Below, piece after piece: positions 1-11,008 of a stretch of DNA of 64,000 nt. Position numbers and translations under genes: made by a program. Within the stretch, counting starts at the first letter, position 1, and every line of letters starts with the position of its first letter. The stretch covers positions 682,001-746,000 of the forward strand of contig QYRS01000012.1 of assembly GCA_006503535.1 (NCBI GenBank). Reading direction: 5' to 3'. The DNA comes from Arthrinium phaeospermum (taxonomy: Eukaryota; Ascomycota; Sordariomycetes; Amphisphaeriales; Apiosporaceae). The notes beneath the pieces were generated by a model. It had not been told where the DNA came from, did not search any database, and worked only from the letters and a program-made list of their open reading frames with translations.

Positions 1-215
1 TGGTAGTAGTACGTGGTCTCATAGCTGCACCGGCGCTGCATCATGGCCTGCTTCTCCAGCACGTGATACCGGCTGCGGATCCGCGTCGGGGTCGGCGGCA
101 GGCGGTTCTCCCCCGCATTGCGGATCTCGATGGCGGCGTCCTTGGGGTGGGTGAACAGGTGGCTGTAGATGAGTAGCCGGATTTCGGCCGGGATGGTGGT
201 GAGATACGAGTCCAT
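1..215 (-). CDS. 2EXR/F-box-like protein, N-terminal part only
   Basis: The minus-strand frame opens at the ATG at 215-213 and runs off the left edge, giving 71 residues. It starts MDSYLTTIPAEIRLLIYSHL, which has the IPxEIRxxIY(S/E)xL(F) signature of fungal 2EXR and F-box-like proteins. These proteins are usually 250-450 aa and poorly characterised; some are thought to be substrate adaptors for ubiquitin ligases. The rest of the gene lies outside the window, so the family is assigned from the N-terminal motif only. No intron is seen in the visible part. Confidence 0.6.
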   Translation of the reverse strand, partial: MDSYLTTIPAEIRLLIYSHLFTHPKDAAIEIRNAGENRLPPTPTRIRSRYHVLEKQAMMQRRCSYETTYYY

Positions 216-2316
216 ATCGTCTGAAGCCCGAAAGGTACGATAGATGATGTGGTTGGTGTCCTGTCCTGAGTTGAAGATAGGCTCAACGGTGCAACAGTTT
301 GTTATAAGTCAGGTGGGGTGACAAATCTCAAGGTAAGCGAAGCAAGCTGGCGAGAGATTCCGGGCAAGTGTAAGTGTAAGTGGTGGTGGGCATAGAGATC
401 CAACAAGGTGCTCAGCCAGGTCTCGTGAGCGGGAGGACGGGGCCGAGCTCGCATCTTTATACGTAGTCGGTCCCTGGATAGCAAGTGAGCGGGATAGGGA
501 TAGGGATGAGACTTGCGCTGGGCCGGACTAACATTGGACGCCCCGAGCCCACGTCAGCGTATCATGGTTGCTTCTCCCTGTCGTACTTTGGTCCCTGTCA
601 GATTTTAGTCACGGGGTATCTGATTAACCGAGCATAAGCAAATAGTTACTCCTCCGTACATCCATCCCCGAGTGCGTCCATGTCGTTGGCTCATTACGAG
701 TTACCCCCTGCGGCTCAGAGGAATGGACTGCATGGTGGCCCAGGAATGGCGGCGGGGGCCAACGCTTGGGGGGACGATAGTGCGGTTGCTGCCAATAGCG
801 ATCGCTCTTGGCGCCCACGCCAATCTGTGAAGCGACGGATTGAGTCGATCGCCTTGCAAAGTCCGGTACTCCGCGGCTCGGTGATAACGAACCGCATCAT
901 TCGCGCGCCCTCACGCCACAAGTACGGGAGAGAAATGTCGTATGGCCGTGGCTTCTGGCAGGCTTGGATGGGCGAAACGGCGACAGACGAGGACCTCAGG
1001 TGATAATCAGCAGTTGCGAATGCGTCTCCGCCGATTTGGCGCAGGCCCCGTTTCTATGCAGTCACGAGCGGAAGCGGCAGCCCTGGCACCTGGCTGGCCT
1101 AAGCCTAGAGTCATCTGAAGAGCTGCTTGGTGCCCGCTTTTCGGGCTTACCCCACGTTTTGGCGAGAGGCCTGGCTTCTAGGATAGGCATCTCGGCCGCC
1201 CATCATTGAGGAGTATTGGGCTTGGCATCTCCGACCAGGAGACGCCGTGTGACTACATCTCTTGCTTCCCCGACTTCTCTCCTGCGATCCCCTCCCCTTT
1301 TTGCCGCCTCGTGGAAGGTCCGGAACTGAAGGCAAGAGGCGCCGGTTGCATCTCGAGATTCAGAAAAGTGAGCTGATTCACCACCTTAGCGGCCCACACG
1401 GCCCGTCTCGTTGGTCCACCACCCGGCTCTTTTCTCTTTCAATCTGCCCAGCTTTCTCGGCCAGAGTGGGATCCTATATTGATCTATAGTAATAAGACCC
1501 CTGCCCGGACGGCTATTTCGTCACCTTGATCGTCGGGTTTCCGTCTAACTCCCCATTGCTCAGCGTTGCGAGCCGAGGGACGCCGGACCAAGGGGTAATC
1601 GCCCATGTCCATGTAATGCGTAGGTAGGCAATCCACTAATTGTGATTGGCTGGCTTTGTAATGCTGATGGAGCCGTAGATTTAACTACGTCCGTCTGTCG
1701 AACCATCTGACGAACCCTCTCTTCAACTCGATGTGCATTGCTTGTCCATCGCAATTGCGTTTGTAGCGATTGATCGCTTTGTGTCCGCCTACCGCGCCAA
1801 ACGACTGGCAAGATCTGGAATCTTATCGACGCGCGCCATGGGGCTGCTGAGTTGTGTGGCAATGTTTCCAAAGCAGCTCATCGAGGCCTGGGTTCGTATG
1901 GGCACGCGCGTGTTGAGCCGGCAACACCGCTGAGGCTGCGCGGGGTTGGAGATGTACTGAGCTTACGCTGCGTGTTCGTAGTCGTGCATGGCAAAGGCAC
2001 GATCCTCGAAGGGCCGGGAAGCAGTCGGTGGATTGGAGTCTTGCAGCCGAGAAAGGTACAGGCGCAACTGAAGAACAGATCGGAGGCATCACTTGGGCTT
2101 GCAGCGTGGATGTCTGCGGTTCTCCATGCCCGCCGCCCCAGACGGCTGAGAGCGAGCGCGAGCAGAGCAAAGGAAGAGACCCGAGATGAGAGCCAGTGAG
2201 TTAGAGGGCCATTGCCAGGTTGGACCTGTCGACCGAGAGACCTGAGCAGGACAGGTCACCCAGTGACTGCCCCGTGGTGCATCCCACAGAGGGGAGGAGG
2301 GGAGGGAGCTCGGCTT

Positions 2317-2351
2317 GGGGGGAGCTTCGGGGGAGCTTCGGGGGAAGCTTT
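2317..2351. repeat. G-rich short tandem repeat
   Basis: Three imperfect copies of a unit with five or six Gs followed by AGCTTC or AAGCTTT lie back to back. They sit within a longer G-rich run that starts near 2291. Confidence 0.7.
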
Positions 2352-2395
2352 GGGGGTACTCAAATAACCCAATTGAGCTGCTTTTCATCAACAGG

Positions 2396-2490
2396 TGGCC
2401 GGGTGGTAAAACAGATGGTTCTGCACCGAGCTGGAGGTCTTTGATACACTTCGTTGACTTATCCACCTCGGGTTCGAGCCGCGGTCGTGG
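2396..2490 (+). repeat. tRNA-derived (SINE-like or tRNA pseudogene) element
   Basis: TGGCCGGGTGGT at 2396-2407 matches a Pol III A box of the Ser/Leu tRNA type. GGTTCGAGCC at 2471-2480 matches a B box. Their spacing (about 75 nt) suits a long-variable-arm tRNA or a SINE head. The T-arm has one mismatch and the acceptor ends do not pair well, so this is not a working tRNA. A second B-box-like stretch lies at 2557-2569. Confidence 0.35.
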
Positions 2491-2520
2491 ATAAGGTCTT
2501 TGATACACTTCGTTGACTTA
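2435..2520 (+). repeat. 27-bp perfect direct repeat pair
   Basis: An identical 27-bp block beginning AGGTCTTTGATACACTTCG occurs at 2435-2461 and again at 2494-2520, separated by 32 bp. The spacer contains the B-box-like sequence of the tRNA-like element. This suggests internal duplication of the element or a target-site-like duplication. Confidence 0.8.
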
Positions 2521-3187
2521 TGTCCATAGTAAAATCCGCACCGTGGGGACGTCCTCGGATTCAAACTCCGTACCGGACTTCTCCTCACACCATCGGATGC
2601 GTCAATAACTTACAGGCGTTGCAGACATCGACAAGCTCACCACCTGTTGATTTTCTTTTTTTTTTCCCCTTTCTTTTTGTCATCCCACCTTGGCCAAGAT
2701 GGGACGCCTAGCTCGTCAACGCCGCGAAGTAGGCAAACTGACTGACTACGCCGTAGCCAATTTGAGGCCTCCAAGCCACCGATCGAAATTGACCTGTTTT
2801 TACCTTCTGACTACACATGTAACAGAAACCACTGGATACCATCTTCCGATTTGGCATCTGCCATGTTTGCCACTTCCGAGCACGGGCTTAGGAGGGACGT
2901 TGCTGGACGGTTTGGAACGGATCCGAGCAAATCCATCTGATTCCAGGGGATTCCAGGGCTGAAAAACGCTTGGTTCCAACGGACCATTAAATCCGTTGTA
3001 AACCACACACGCAGCCTCCAACCCACCCGCAACATCTTGGGGAGAGACCATCATGTGGGCGTCAACCAGCTACAAGTCAATACAAATTTGCCGCTTAATC
3101 CTGCTGCGCCAGACTGAGCCCACATCGTTCCAACAGAACACAGACCGAGTCCAGTCCTGCGTGTTGTCATAGCCAAATTCTTCAACC

Positions 3188-3237
3188 AAAAAAAAAAAAA
3201 AAAGAAAAAAGAAAAAGAAAAAAGAAAAAGAAATAAA
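3188..3237 (+). repeat. Long A-rich simple-sequence tract
   Basis: A run of 16 As (3188-3203) is followed by (A5-6 G)n repeats to about 3237. It may be a plain microsatellite or the tail of a retroposed sequence; no coding remnant was recognised upstream. Confidence 0.8.
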
Positions 3238-4282
3238 CGGGAAAGCCCTGGTATCCGCCTCAAAAGACTATGTATCCATGACCTCAAGAGTAAAATACGT
3301 ACTCAGAAAATCATAAATCCAAACTCCCCGAACGTCGTATCGACACCATGGCCGCAGAGGCAGGCGTGCCCTCTTGCCTCTCCAGTACAGTCTTGCATCT
3401 ATGGCAGCTCTACCACCAAATCCTACTTACCCGACCAAGGCAGATAGGTCTTGCTACCGTCAATAAGCTCATGTGGAAAGGCAATATGTTGGCATGGTCT
3501 CTGTCCCGTGTTCTTGCAGAGTCATATTCGAGGCCGGAATCAAATTCGGGAGTGCTCTGGAAACCAAGGCAGGTGTTGTGGACTCTGTTCAACCCCATTT
3601 GCCCTAGGGCGTGTCCAAATTGTTCGCCGCGAGTGTGCCAGTCATAGCAGATGCTTTGCTTGTGAAGAAATACAAGCCCAGGACGTTTTCAGCCCTAGAG
3701 AATTTTCCAAAACGTCGACCCGGACAAAACAACCAGGGGTTGATGCGCCGCCCAAAGGTACAATTTACACAGCTCAGTCGTCTATGATCATCTGTAAGGC
3801 ATCGATCTATGCATGCATGGCTAAACCTATTACGTTTAGCTCCGTGTGAGTGCCATGATCACCCATCATTTAGACCATATATCCCTCAGACATGGTAGTA
3901 CAGCAAAGGAACCATTGCGTAGCCCGTATTACTTGACTATGTATCCATAAAAGCTGGCGGAGATGAGCAATTGGGATTTGGATTTATTTCGGGGAATGGC
4001 AGGTATATAGAAGAATTATCCTTCAGTTGACGGTGGATCCAGCATGGATGGGCTCTTACTAACATCACTGCTTACTGTACACCGCGATCCTCCGGTTTCT
4101 TCGGCACGGGTTGCGATAGAGGCATTGACTCACGCCGATAAGTCCCGGACTTATGCCACAGTGAGTCACCACCACGATAATAAGCCGTGTCATCATGGTG
4201 ATATAAAGTACACGCGTGGCATCAGAGAAGCCGGGAAGCAACTCCCATTCACAACTGAAAAGACAACAATCATTCATCCGCC

Positions 4283-4766
4283 ATGCCTACCACAACCCGC
4301 AAAATACTCTTCCAATCACTTGCGGCCTGGTACGTGGTGTTCGCCGCCGGCCATATTGTAAGCCAGCCAGCCCCCAGCCCCCTCTAATCCTTTGCTCTCG
4401 ACAACTACCCAGGTGTCGACGAGAGGTTAAACGGATGATGTTGTACTAATCACTCCACAATAGCAACACGGGTTGGAGCTCTTCCATAATTCCACCGCCA
4501 CGGAAGTGATACCGCAACAGTACCTGGCAAGCCACAAGGGGAACTACTACGGGCTCACCGTGTTGATGTTGAACATGGCCTACTTGCACTACCGATGGTC
4601 GTGTGAGGGCCTTTACACGAGATCTGAGATCAGGGTTGTCACCACGCCCGTCATACTGATGATCTCAGCTATATGCGTATTTTATAGTCGGAACGGGGAG
4701 GAGAAGTTGTTGCCCCTCCTGACCTTCGCGACGGGGGTTCAGGTACTGGGTTGGATTGCGGCTTGA
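4283..4766 (+). CDS. Small multi-pass membrane protein, unknown function
   Basis: Two exons, 4283-4357 and 4464-4766, give 125 aa. The intron (4358-4463) has a GTAAGC donor, a TACTAAT branch point and a TAG acceptor, and splicing is in phase 0. The first exon encodes a hydrophobic segment (FQSLAAWYVVFAAGHI). The second holds about three more: around YYGLTVLMLNMAYL, VVTTPVILMISAICVFY and LLTFATGVQVLGWIAA. The topology is therefore about four transmembrane helices. I do not recognise the family. It lies at the left end of the secondary-metabolism-like block, but nothing in the protein ties it to that pathway. Confidence 0.65.
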
Positions 4767-5319
4767 TTCAAACCGCCAGCGTTTGCCTCTTCCAGTTTGA
4801 GACCAAGCACTCCTTGTTTATCGCGACTCAAAGAATCCTTACTGACGGTTGCTCGGGCTCAGACAGGTTGGGTGGGAAAACCTATCAGGCAGAGCAGCAG
4901 CTCTATTCGGTAGCTGTCTGACTTTCTTAGTTGTATTATCACCTGTACAAATAACCACTCCTCATATAACATAATAGAATAATAGAAACATTGCGCAAGA
5001 TAACCCATGGCAATTTCCTGACGAGTCTGGCCCTGCTGATGTTGGCATTGTGCGGTGCAGACAATAGTATTATGCTTTTATACTAGAACAAGGGGTCTTT
5101 ATGTGACCACCCACGCATAATGCCTCATTATAAAACATGGACAAAAGCCTTTGTTCAATATTACATACGAGGCGGCCACTACTTTACGGAGCCACATCCT
5201 GCAGTTTGAATCAAAGTTGAGCAGTCTCAAATCGAGCCAATCCCGCATCTCTTCGTTGGACAAAGACCTTCCTTCTTGCATCATCAGACCTCTACAATCC
5301 GAATCCAGCTACAGTCGCC
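4767..5319. other. Intergenic, nothing recognised
   Basis: The stretch is AT-rich with only short open frames. It probably holds the 3' end of the small membrane-protein gene and upstream sequence of the next open frame. Confidence 0.5.
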
Positions 5320-5634
5320 ATGGAAGGTCACGTTCAATCCCAAAAGAAATGCACCTCGCCCGAGCGGGTTGAGAGGGAAGGCCGCCAGTGCCTGGACGCA
5401 CTGCGAAGCCTGGAGGAGAATCGAAGTCCGGAAATGCTCGCTACTGGTGAGAAGAAACCCCAGAATGTCAGTAACGCGCCGTCCTCCACCCCAGGTAACC
5501 GAGAAGGGATTTGGGATGACGACGATGGTGTAGGCAATGACGACTGGATCGCTCAATCTGACGAGGCCGAGAAGGCCATCGAGTCGCCGTCGGGGGCGCG
5601 TTTCTACCAGCACGATGAAAAGGTGAGTAAGTAG
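5320..5634 (+). CDS. Hypothetical acidic small protein (doubtful)
   Basis: This is a 104-aa open frame, hydrophilic and acidic, with an acidic patch (GIWDDDDGVGNDDW). The end reads GAAAAGGTGAGTAAG, which resembles a 5' splice donor, so the true gene could splice onward or the frame could be chance. No domain is recognised. It is listed because its composition looks coding and the ATG context is reasonable. Confidence 0.3.
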   Translation: MEGHVQSQKKCTSPERVEREGRQCLDALRSLEENRSPEMLATGEKKPQNVSNAPSSTPGNREGIWDDDDGVGNDDWIAQSDEAEKAIESPSGARFYQHDEKVSK

Positions 5635-5962
5635 GTAGGTACCAGGTAAGTACAAACTGATATAGTCTAACCAAGGGGTGGAGGAAAGAAGTTATGAATA
5701 GATAAAAGTCGTTTCTCATAAGTAAATACACCTTGTGAACAAGTACCTGCTTGACCCTGGAATGTTGTTGCCACATTATTTAAGACCACAGACGTTTGTT
5801 CGCTTTACTGCTTCAATTATTGTACATAAATCCAGTATCCTTAATCCAAAAGAACGCCATAACCAAGACCGCGAAACGCCATGCTACTTGTTATATGCTC
5901 CGTACCTTGTTACATGCTCCGTACACTACCCTACATCAAACAGAGGCCCCAGTACATGACCA

Positions 5963-7864
5963 TCAGGCCTTAACATGGCTGCCCGAGAACGAGATGTGGT
6001 CTCCCCTTCCCAGGCTCCCCAGCCACGATTGCAAGTCGGCCGCCAGCCCCGCCGCAACTCCTTGGTCGACCAGCCCGTCCTGCCAGTTGACCGCGATGGT
6101 CAATCCCTTCCCCTTGACGGCGATGGGACTGACGACCAGCGCCACGCCGTGCGGAATCCCGCTCTGCGTGAACATGGCCCGTTCCATCGTCCACGCCACG
6201 CCGCTCTCCTGGCTTGGTGTCTTGCCTGGTTCCTCCTCATGTATGGTGACCACCGCCGATTCCTGAGGAGCCCCTCCTTTCTTTTCCGCATCCGCAACAG
6301 CAGCAGAGCTGGTGCTGCTACCACAGCAGTCCTTCACAGTCGGCTGCAGCGCCGCCTTCTCCGGTTGCTGTACCTCGACAGCGCTGCCGCTGCCGTCAAT
6401 CACCCCCAAGTTACTAACCTCGAGCGTCACGTCGCGCGGCCCCTGCGCCGCCATCTCCTCCGCCATGCGAACCCGGAAATCCGGGATGAACCGCAGCAGC
6501 CCCGTCAGATCATTACGAGTCCCCTTGGCAAGCTTCTGCGCGAGCTGCCGACGGACGCGCGCCGCCTGCTCCCAGAGGGCGTCCTCGAGGCGGAGGGCGT
6601 TGGTCTCGATATCATCGGCGCCCCCCACGGAGGCCACGGGACCCTGTTGCTTCTCCTCGTGGAATGCGGCGTTGTCGCGGACCACGCGCCCGGCGAGGCC
6701 GTACAGGGTTGCCAGGCGCCGGCCGTGGTAGTGGTGGAAGCAGTACGTCACCGAGTTGACCATGACGCGCTCCCGGTCCTGGGGCTTCGGGCAGGCGTCG
6801 GGGCGGATGTAGCGGTGCATGGACACGGGCGTGCCGAGGATTAGGGGTGCGGGTTTCTTCTTCTTCTGTTTAGTTTTGGCATTGCCGTCTTGAGGCGTCG
6901 TCGCGGCCGGCGTCCGCATGGCGAGCGAGACGACCGACATGGCCTGGACCAGGCCCGTGAGGGTGGTGTCGTGGCGCCGGCAGGCCTCGAGCACGCGCTG
7001 CAGCGCCGCGGCGTCGACGTGCACGAGCCGGAGCGCGGTGCGGATGGGGACGGGGCGCTGGGGCGCCCAGGGCAGGGGTTTCAGGGGGTGCGAGCGCAGC
7101 CAGGAGGGGAGCATCTGCTTGAGGGCGATGGAGACGGCCCAGACCGGCGACAGGGGGAGGTCGACGAGGTTCTCGTGCGCGGGCGTGAATTTGGACGCGG
7201 GCATGACCGGCAGGGTTAGGATGTGTTCCTGCAGGTCGAGGTTGGACAAGGTCGGCGACGAAGAGGCGGATGTACTTGTTGCGAGCAGGTTGAGCTTCTC
7301 GAGCAGGGTCTGCTGGAAGAACTTGGCGCTCTCGCCGTCGGCGTTGGCGTGGTTTATGCCGAAGAAGGCCTCGAGGTAGTCCAAGTCCGGCGCACGCACC
7401 ACCACCATCTTCCACCCGGGCCGGGTTTCGAGGTCCGGGTAGGGCACGTCGTGCTGCGCCTTGATCATGTCTTCCAGGTGGGCGTCCATCATGCTACTGG
7501 CAGTAGTAGTGGCACTACTACTCCTCGACGACTTGACGTCGACGTCCGCGGGGACGGCCTGCCACTGGATGTGGTGGCACAGGTCGATGCGGTCGAGGCG
7601 CACCCAGACGGGATCCTTGGTGCTCTCATCGGCCAGGCCGACCTGCAGCAGCGGGTGGTCGAGCACGGCGAGGGCGACGGCCTTCTCGAAGTGCTCCCTC
7701 AGGGCATCCTCGTCGGCCTCTCCCCGGAAGGCCGCGGGGATCGCGTATCGGCACGTCAAGGCGCACCCGTAGTAGACGTTGAGAGAATGCATGGCACTCT
7801 CAAATTTCTCCCTATTGAGAGAAACGGCACGTAGTTCCTTGTCAGTAACGAGTTCTTTCATCAT
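5963..7864 (-). CDS. Alcohol acetyltransferase (AATase)-family acyltransferase
   Basis: This is a single-exon 633-aa protein. The motif INHANADGESAKFF, near residue 170, is the HxxxDG active-site signature of the AATase/condensation-like superfamily (PF07247 group), whose members move an acetyl or acyl group from CoA to an alcohol or amine. The N-terminal RYAIPAAFRG..LREHFEKAV..HPLLQVG stretch is the usual donor-side lobe, and HRYIRPDACP lies mid-protein. A low-complexity Lys/Pro stretch (KTKQKKKKPAP) sits near residue 335. No signal peptide is seen, so it is probably cytosolic. In fungi this family is either a general detoxifying acetylase or a tailoring enzyme in product clusters. The neighbouring P450, NRPS relic and reductase favour tailoring, but that is inference. 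Confidence 0.8.
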   Translation of the reverse strand: MMKELVTDKELRAVSLNREKFESAMHSLNVYYGCALTCRYAIPAAFRGEADEDALREHFEKAVALAVLDHPLLQVGLADESTKDPVWVRLDRIDLCHHIQWQAVPADVDVKSSRSSSATTTASSMMDAHLEDMIKAQHDVPYPDLETRPGWKMVVVRAPDLDYLEAFFGINHANADGESAKFFQQTLLEKLNLLATSTSASSSPTLSNLDLQEHILTLPVMPASKFTPAHENLVDLPLSPVWAVSIALKQMLPSWLRSHPLKPLPWAPQRPVPIRTALRLVHVDAAALQRVLEACRRHDTTLTGLVQAMSVVSLAMRTPAATTPQDGNAKTKQKKKKPAPLILGTPVSMHRYIRPDACPKPQDRERVMVNSVTYCFHHYHGRRLATLYGLAGRVVRDNAAFHEEKQQGPVASVGGADDIETNALRLEDALWEQAARVRRQLAQKLAKGTRNDLTGLLRFIPDFRVRMAEEMAAQGPRDVTLEVSNLGVIDGSGSAVEVQQPEKAALQPTVKDCCGSSTSSAAVADAEKKGGAPQESAVVTIHEEEPGKTPSQESGVAWTMERAMFTQSGIPHGVALVVSPIAVKGKGLTIAVNWQDGLVDQGVAAGLAADLQSWLGSLGRGDHISFSGSHVKA

Positions 7865-8802
7865 CGCCCAATTCCTGAGAGGGAGAGGATCACACGGGAG
7901 TAATTACAGTGCGCCTAGTGGCCGCAGAACCTCGGGTCTGGCGGCAGGCATCTTCTCATTGTCGTCGCCTTTGCGGCGGCCGAAGCACGACATGGTCGTT
8001 ATTGTTGGTCGGCAAGCTGTATATGAATAGCGATTGCTCCTTTCAATGGCTCTCTGGCTTCAACGTCAGTCTGGCAGAAGAAGACAAACGACAGGTTTCA
8101 AGAGAGTCGTAAATCAGACGAGAGAGGTAGAAGATGGGAACATCTGGGGGGCATCTAGGTATTCCATCTTCGCGTCCGCGTCTTCTTTTGTCTCAATCTA
8201 GATTGCGCTGTTTGTATTGACGTTGCTTCCTAGCAGATCGGCCCCCGTCGGGCCCCGTGGTTATTAAGCGGAGGGTGTGGAGGCCTTTGCGACGAGCCGG
8301 GGTTAAGTAACCATCAATGTAACATGCTTATGGCGGCTTGGTAGGACGTTTCCCTGTACTCTTCACGTGCACGCGTATATCCGTGCCGTCGGTATCGTCG
8401 GGGTCGTCTGCCATTTTCCAGGGGTCAATATTGAGATAGGCGAAAAGAAAAAGACGGCAGAGACACCGGAAAGCTAAATAGCACCAATAGCCTGCGCGGT
8501 GCAAAGTCCAGGCCGGACGTGAGACTGAGACAGTGTGGAGAATCGTCAGCGTAATTTCAATTCATGTGTGCGTATTTGGGGTATCCAATCTATATGCAAT
8601 GCGCGCAGTCAAGTCTTCTTGTCTGCTTTTCTTTTCTCTTTCTTTGGTCTCTTTGGTGTCCCCTCTAAAAATCCAGCGCTCGCTTTTGAGTTCGTTCGTC
8701 ATTCCAGTCATTCATGATACCACAGAAGAGATTCGTCCAAAACACCAAATCCAAAAACCCAAAACCCCGTTAGTCTCATGCATCGTCGCTGTAACTCAAT
8801 TC
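7865..8802. other. Intergenic between two minus-strand genes
   Basis: This probably contains the AATase-gene promoter (left part) and the 3' region of the membrane-protein gene (right part). A T/C-rich stretch lies at 8617-8660. No gene recognised. Confidence 0.5.
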
Positions 8803-11008
8803 TCATGAAATCGTGCCGTAGCTGTAACTCTTGCTGAGCCCAGACTTGCCCGGCCGTGCTCTCTTCGCAGGGCCGTGGTAGCGAATCGCCTTGCGAACCG
8901 GAAACGTGCGTACCGGCACAATGGGCGGCGGCGCAACTTGTCTAGGCCCGAGCAAGGGAGTCCGCTGATCCTCAACGTCGCCGTCTCCCATGTAGCTGCA
9001 GCGGTCCTTGCCCTTGGCCAGACGCCCGGGTCCTGTCACACAGCCGTAGAGCACATAGATCAGAAGCGAAAGCCCAAGCGCACCCATCGCGATGTAAGAC
9101 ATGGGTATTCCACCCAGTCCAAATATAGTGTCGATGACCGCAACAGCCGAGAGAAACATCGTCACCGCCGCCAGGGTTCGATACGTCGCTTGGGCCTTTT
9201 CGCTCGACCTCGTCCGTTCCTCCACCGCCATGCAGCTCAAGAAGAAGATGAGAATCAGTGCGGGGTGGTATATGAGATACCATATCCCCGTCAGCCGCAC
9301 AATCTCTGTCGGCAACATGGCGTTGACCAGAGGCAATGCGAAAAGGAGGGCGATGTATAGTACCGTGGCAAAAGCCAGCGTTGGTAGCGCTACCGGAAAC
9401 CACGGTGTACCGAAGTAAATCTGCCCTTCCAGCCCCGTGAAGAGGTCTTTGAAGGAACTCACATCCACATCCTCGGCGTGTTCCACGGTGTCGACATCTC
9501 CCAATGCCGATCCGGTCGGTTCGTTGGCATGCTCCGCTTCAGCTGTATTATGTTAGCACATCCAAAACCAGTTAACCGAGGAAATATGTTTACAAACCTG
9601 CCAACTGCATAGATGGCGTGACTAAAGACTGTGTCTCGTCACTCTCCTCGTTGCCGTTTTGCTCCTGTACCTGCTTGGTTGACCGCAGCCAGCCGAAGAA
9701 CGAGAACCCAGGGGCACTATGCTTCTCTGGCGTGGGCTCAGATAGCGATGGTGCTGCCGGTTTAGGCGTGAACAATAAATCCGCCAATGCCTTCAAAGGA
9801 GCAGCGAAGAAGACAAGAGCGATGAATTGAGTCAACGACCACTCTATCCCAACCGAAGTGTCGATGGCACGAATCGCAAAGTAACGGAGAACTACCCAAG
9901 CAAGCAAAGCTCCGCTGCAGAGAAGCTGCAATGTGTTGTTAGTGAGCTGCTAGCCAAAACAATGTATATTGCCATCGAAGCTTACCTCTGTCAAGATGGA
10001 GTTCAGCAAGTCCGTATAGACGCGTAGGACGAGCCACAAGGCTAGATAAGGGCGCACGGCAAGGAGCAAGTAGCGGTGCTCACAGCGAACGCACTCGATC
10101 AAGTGCCCACTGAGCGGCTTCCGCATATCGCCCCGATACTGCTGACACCAACTGTATAGCGTACTACCAGGCTTCTCATAAAGTCGTAACAGGAGGGAAG
10201 AGATCGAGACAAGGCACAGTAATGCGAGGACGTACGCTCCCGCGAGTGCTGAAGAGCGGTCGCCTCGGCTGACGTCCAGACCCTCACCCAGCTTGGGAAA
10301 GTAGCACACTGCCCTTGTCGTGAGCAACAGGGATTGATCCTCGGGAGCTGCCATGGTGACAGTCCTCATCCGCGCTGTCGGAATCATGGAAACCATGAGG
10401 GCCAGAAGCAGAGCAATGACCAGACACATCCTCCACCGCCGTTTTCCGGGTTGCGCGGAGTAGTGGGTGCGCAAGTATGAGTGCGCAACGAGGTTCGTTA
10501 TCAGCGAAAACCATACTAGTCCGACGATGTTCCACCAGGTGTACGCTGACAATCCGGCAGAGAGCAAGACAAAACCATAGATGAGCATTGCAATGCCCAT
10601 CCCTAGCTGTGTATCCGCCATGGTTAATATGCACTGCATCACCAATCAGCTTGTGAGTCGTCGAGTAAAACGGTACAATTCGGCACCAACCTGGTCCAAA
10701 GCGGCCTGCAAACCACTTTTCTCCTGCGAGGTCCGTATCCACGTGCACTTGATGCCGATTTGGCGGAGCACGAATCGGAACCTCCATAGGAAGACGGCGT
10801 CGATGGGGTTCGGCCGCTTGGTGGTTGCCCACGGTCGCTCGCCCTCGGGCACCGCCAAAACCTCATGGTGAGGGCTGTAGAAGAATAGGTATTGAATGAA
10901 CAACCCTATGACTGCCAAACTGCTCGAGCCGACGAACGCTATCAGTACGCCCAAACCGACGACATCTGGGGCCGGGATGACGGGCAAGGATTCGTCACAT
11001 GCCCACAT
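8803..11008 (-). CDS. Large polytopic integral membrane protein, unknown function
   Basis: Four exons read on the minus strand: 11008-10691, 10633-9986, 9925-9598 and 9542-8803. The introns are 55-60 nt, and reading phases agree at every join (0, 0, 1), giving 677 aa. About eleven hydrophobic helices are visible. They start with VVGLGVLIAFVGSSSLAVIG near residue 15 and end with SYIAMGALGLSLLIYVLYG before a basic, Ser-rich cytosolic tail. The third intron has a GCTAACA branch point; the first has the weak donor GTTGGT. I do not recognise a transporter signature. It resembles the large, uncharacterised fungal multi-pass proteins found in many Sordariomycetes. A link to the adjacent metabolic genes is only positional. 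Confidence 0.75.

Larger units (their letters stand above)
216..4282. other. Long intergenic stretch, no supported gene
   Basis: Several open frames of 60-140 codons exist here on both strands (for example 680-1003 plus and 2089-2508 minus). They overlap each other, are low in complexity and carry no motif I recognise. The stretch contains a G-rich tandem repeat at 2317-2351, a tRNA-like element with a 27-bp direct repeat around 2396-2569, and a long A-rich tract at 3188-3237. The left part probably holds the promoter of the minus-strand gene at the left edge. Confidence 0.5.

Noticed and set aside
680..1003. 107-codon plus-strand frame
   Set aside because: No motif, skewed composition, and competing frames on both strands. 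No splice or homology support can be seen.
2089..2508. 139-codon minus-strand frame
   Set aside because: It runs through the G-rich repeat and the duplicated tRNA-like element, so its length reflects the repeats rather than coding.
5975..6844. 289-codon plus-strand frame opposite the AATase gene
   Set aside because: It is an antisense shadow of GC-rich coding DNA, rich in Arg/Ala/Gly/His. The minus-strand AATase has real motifs.
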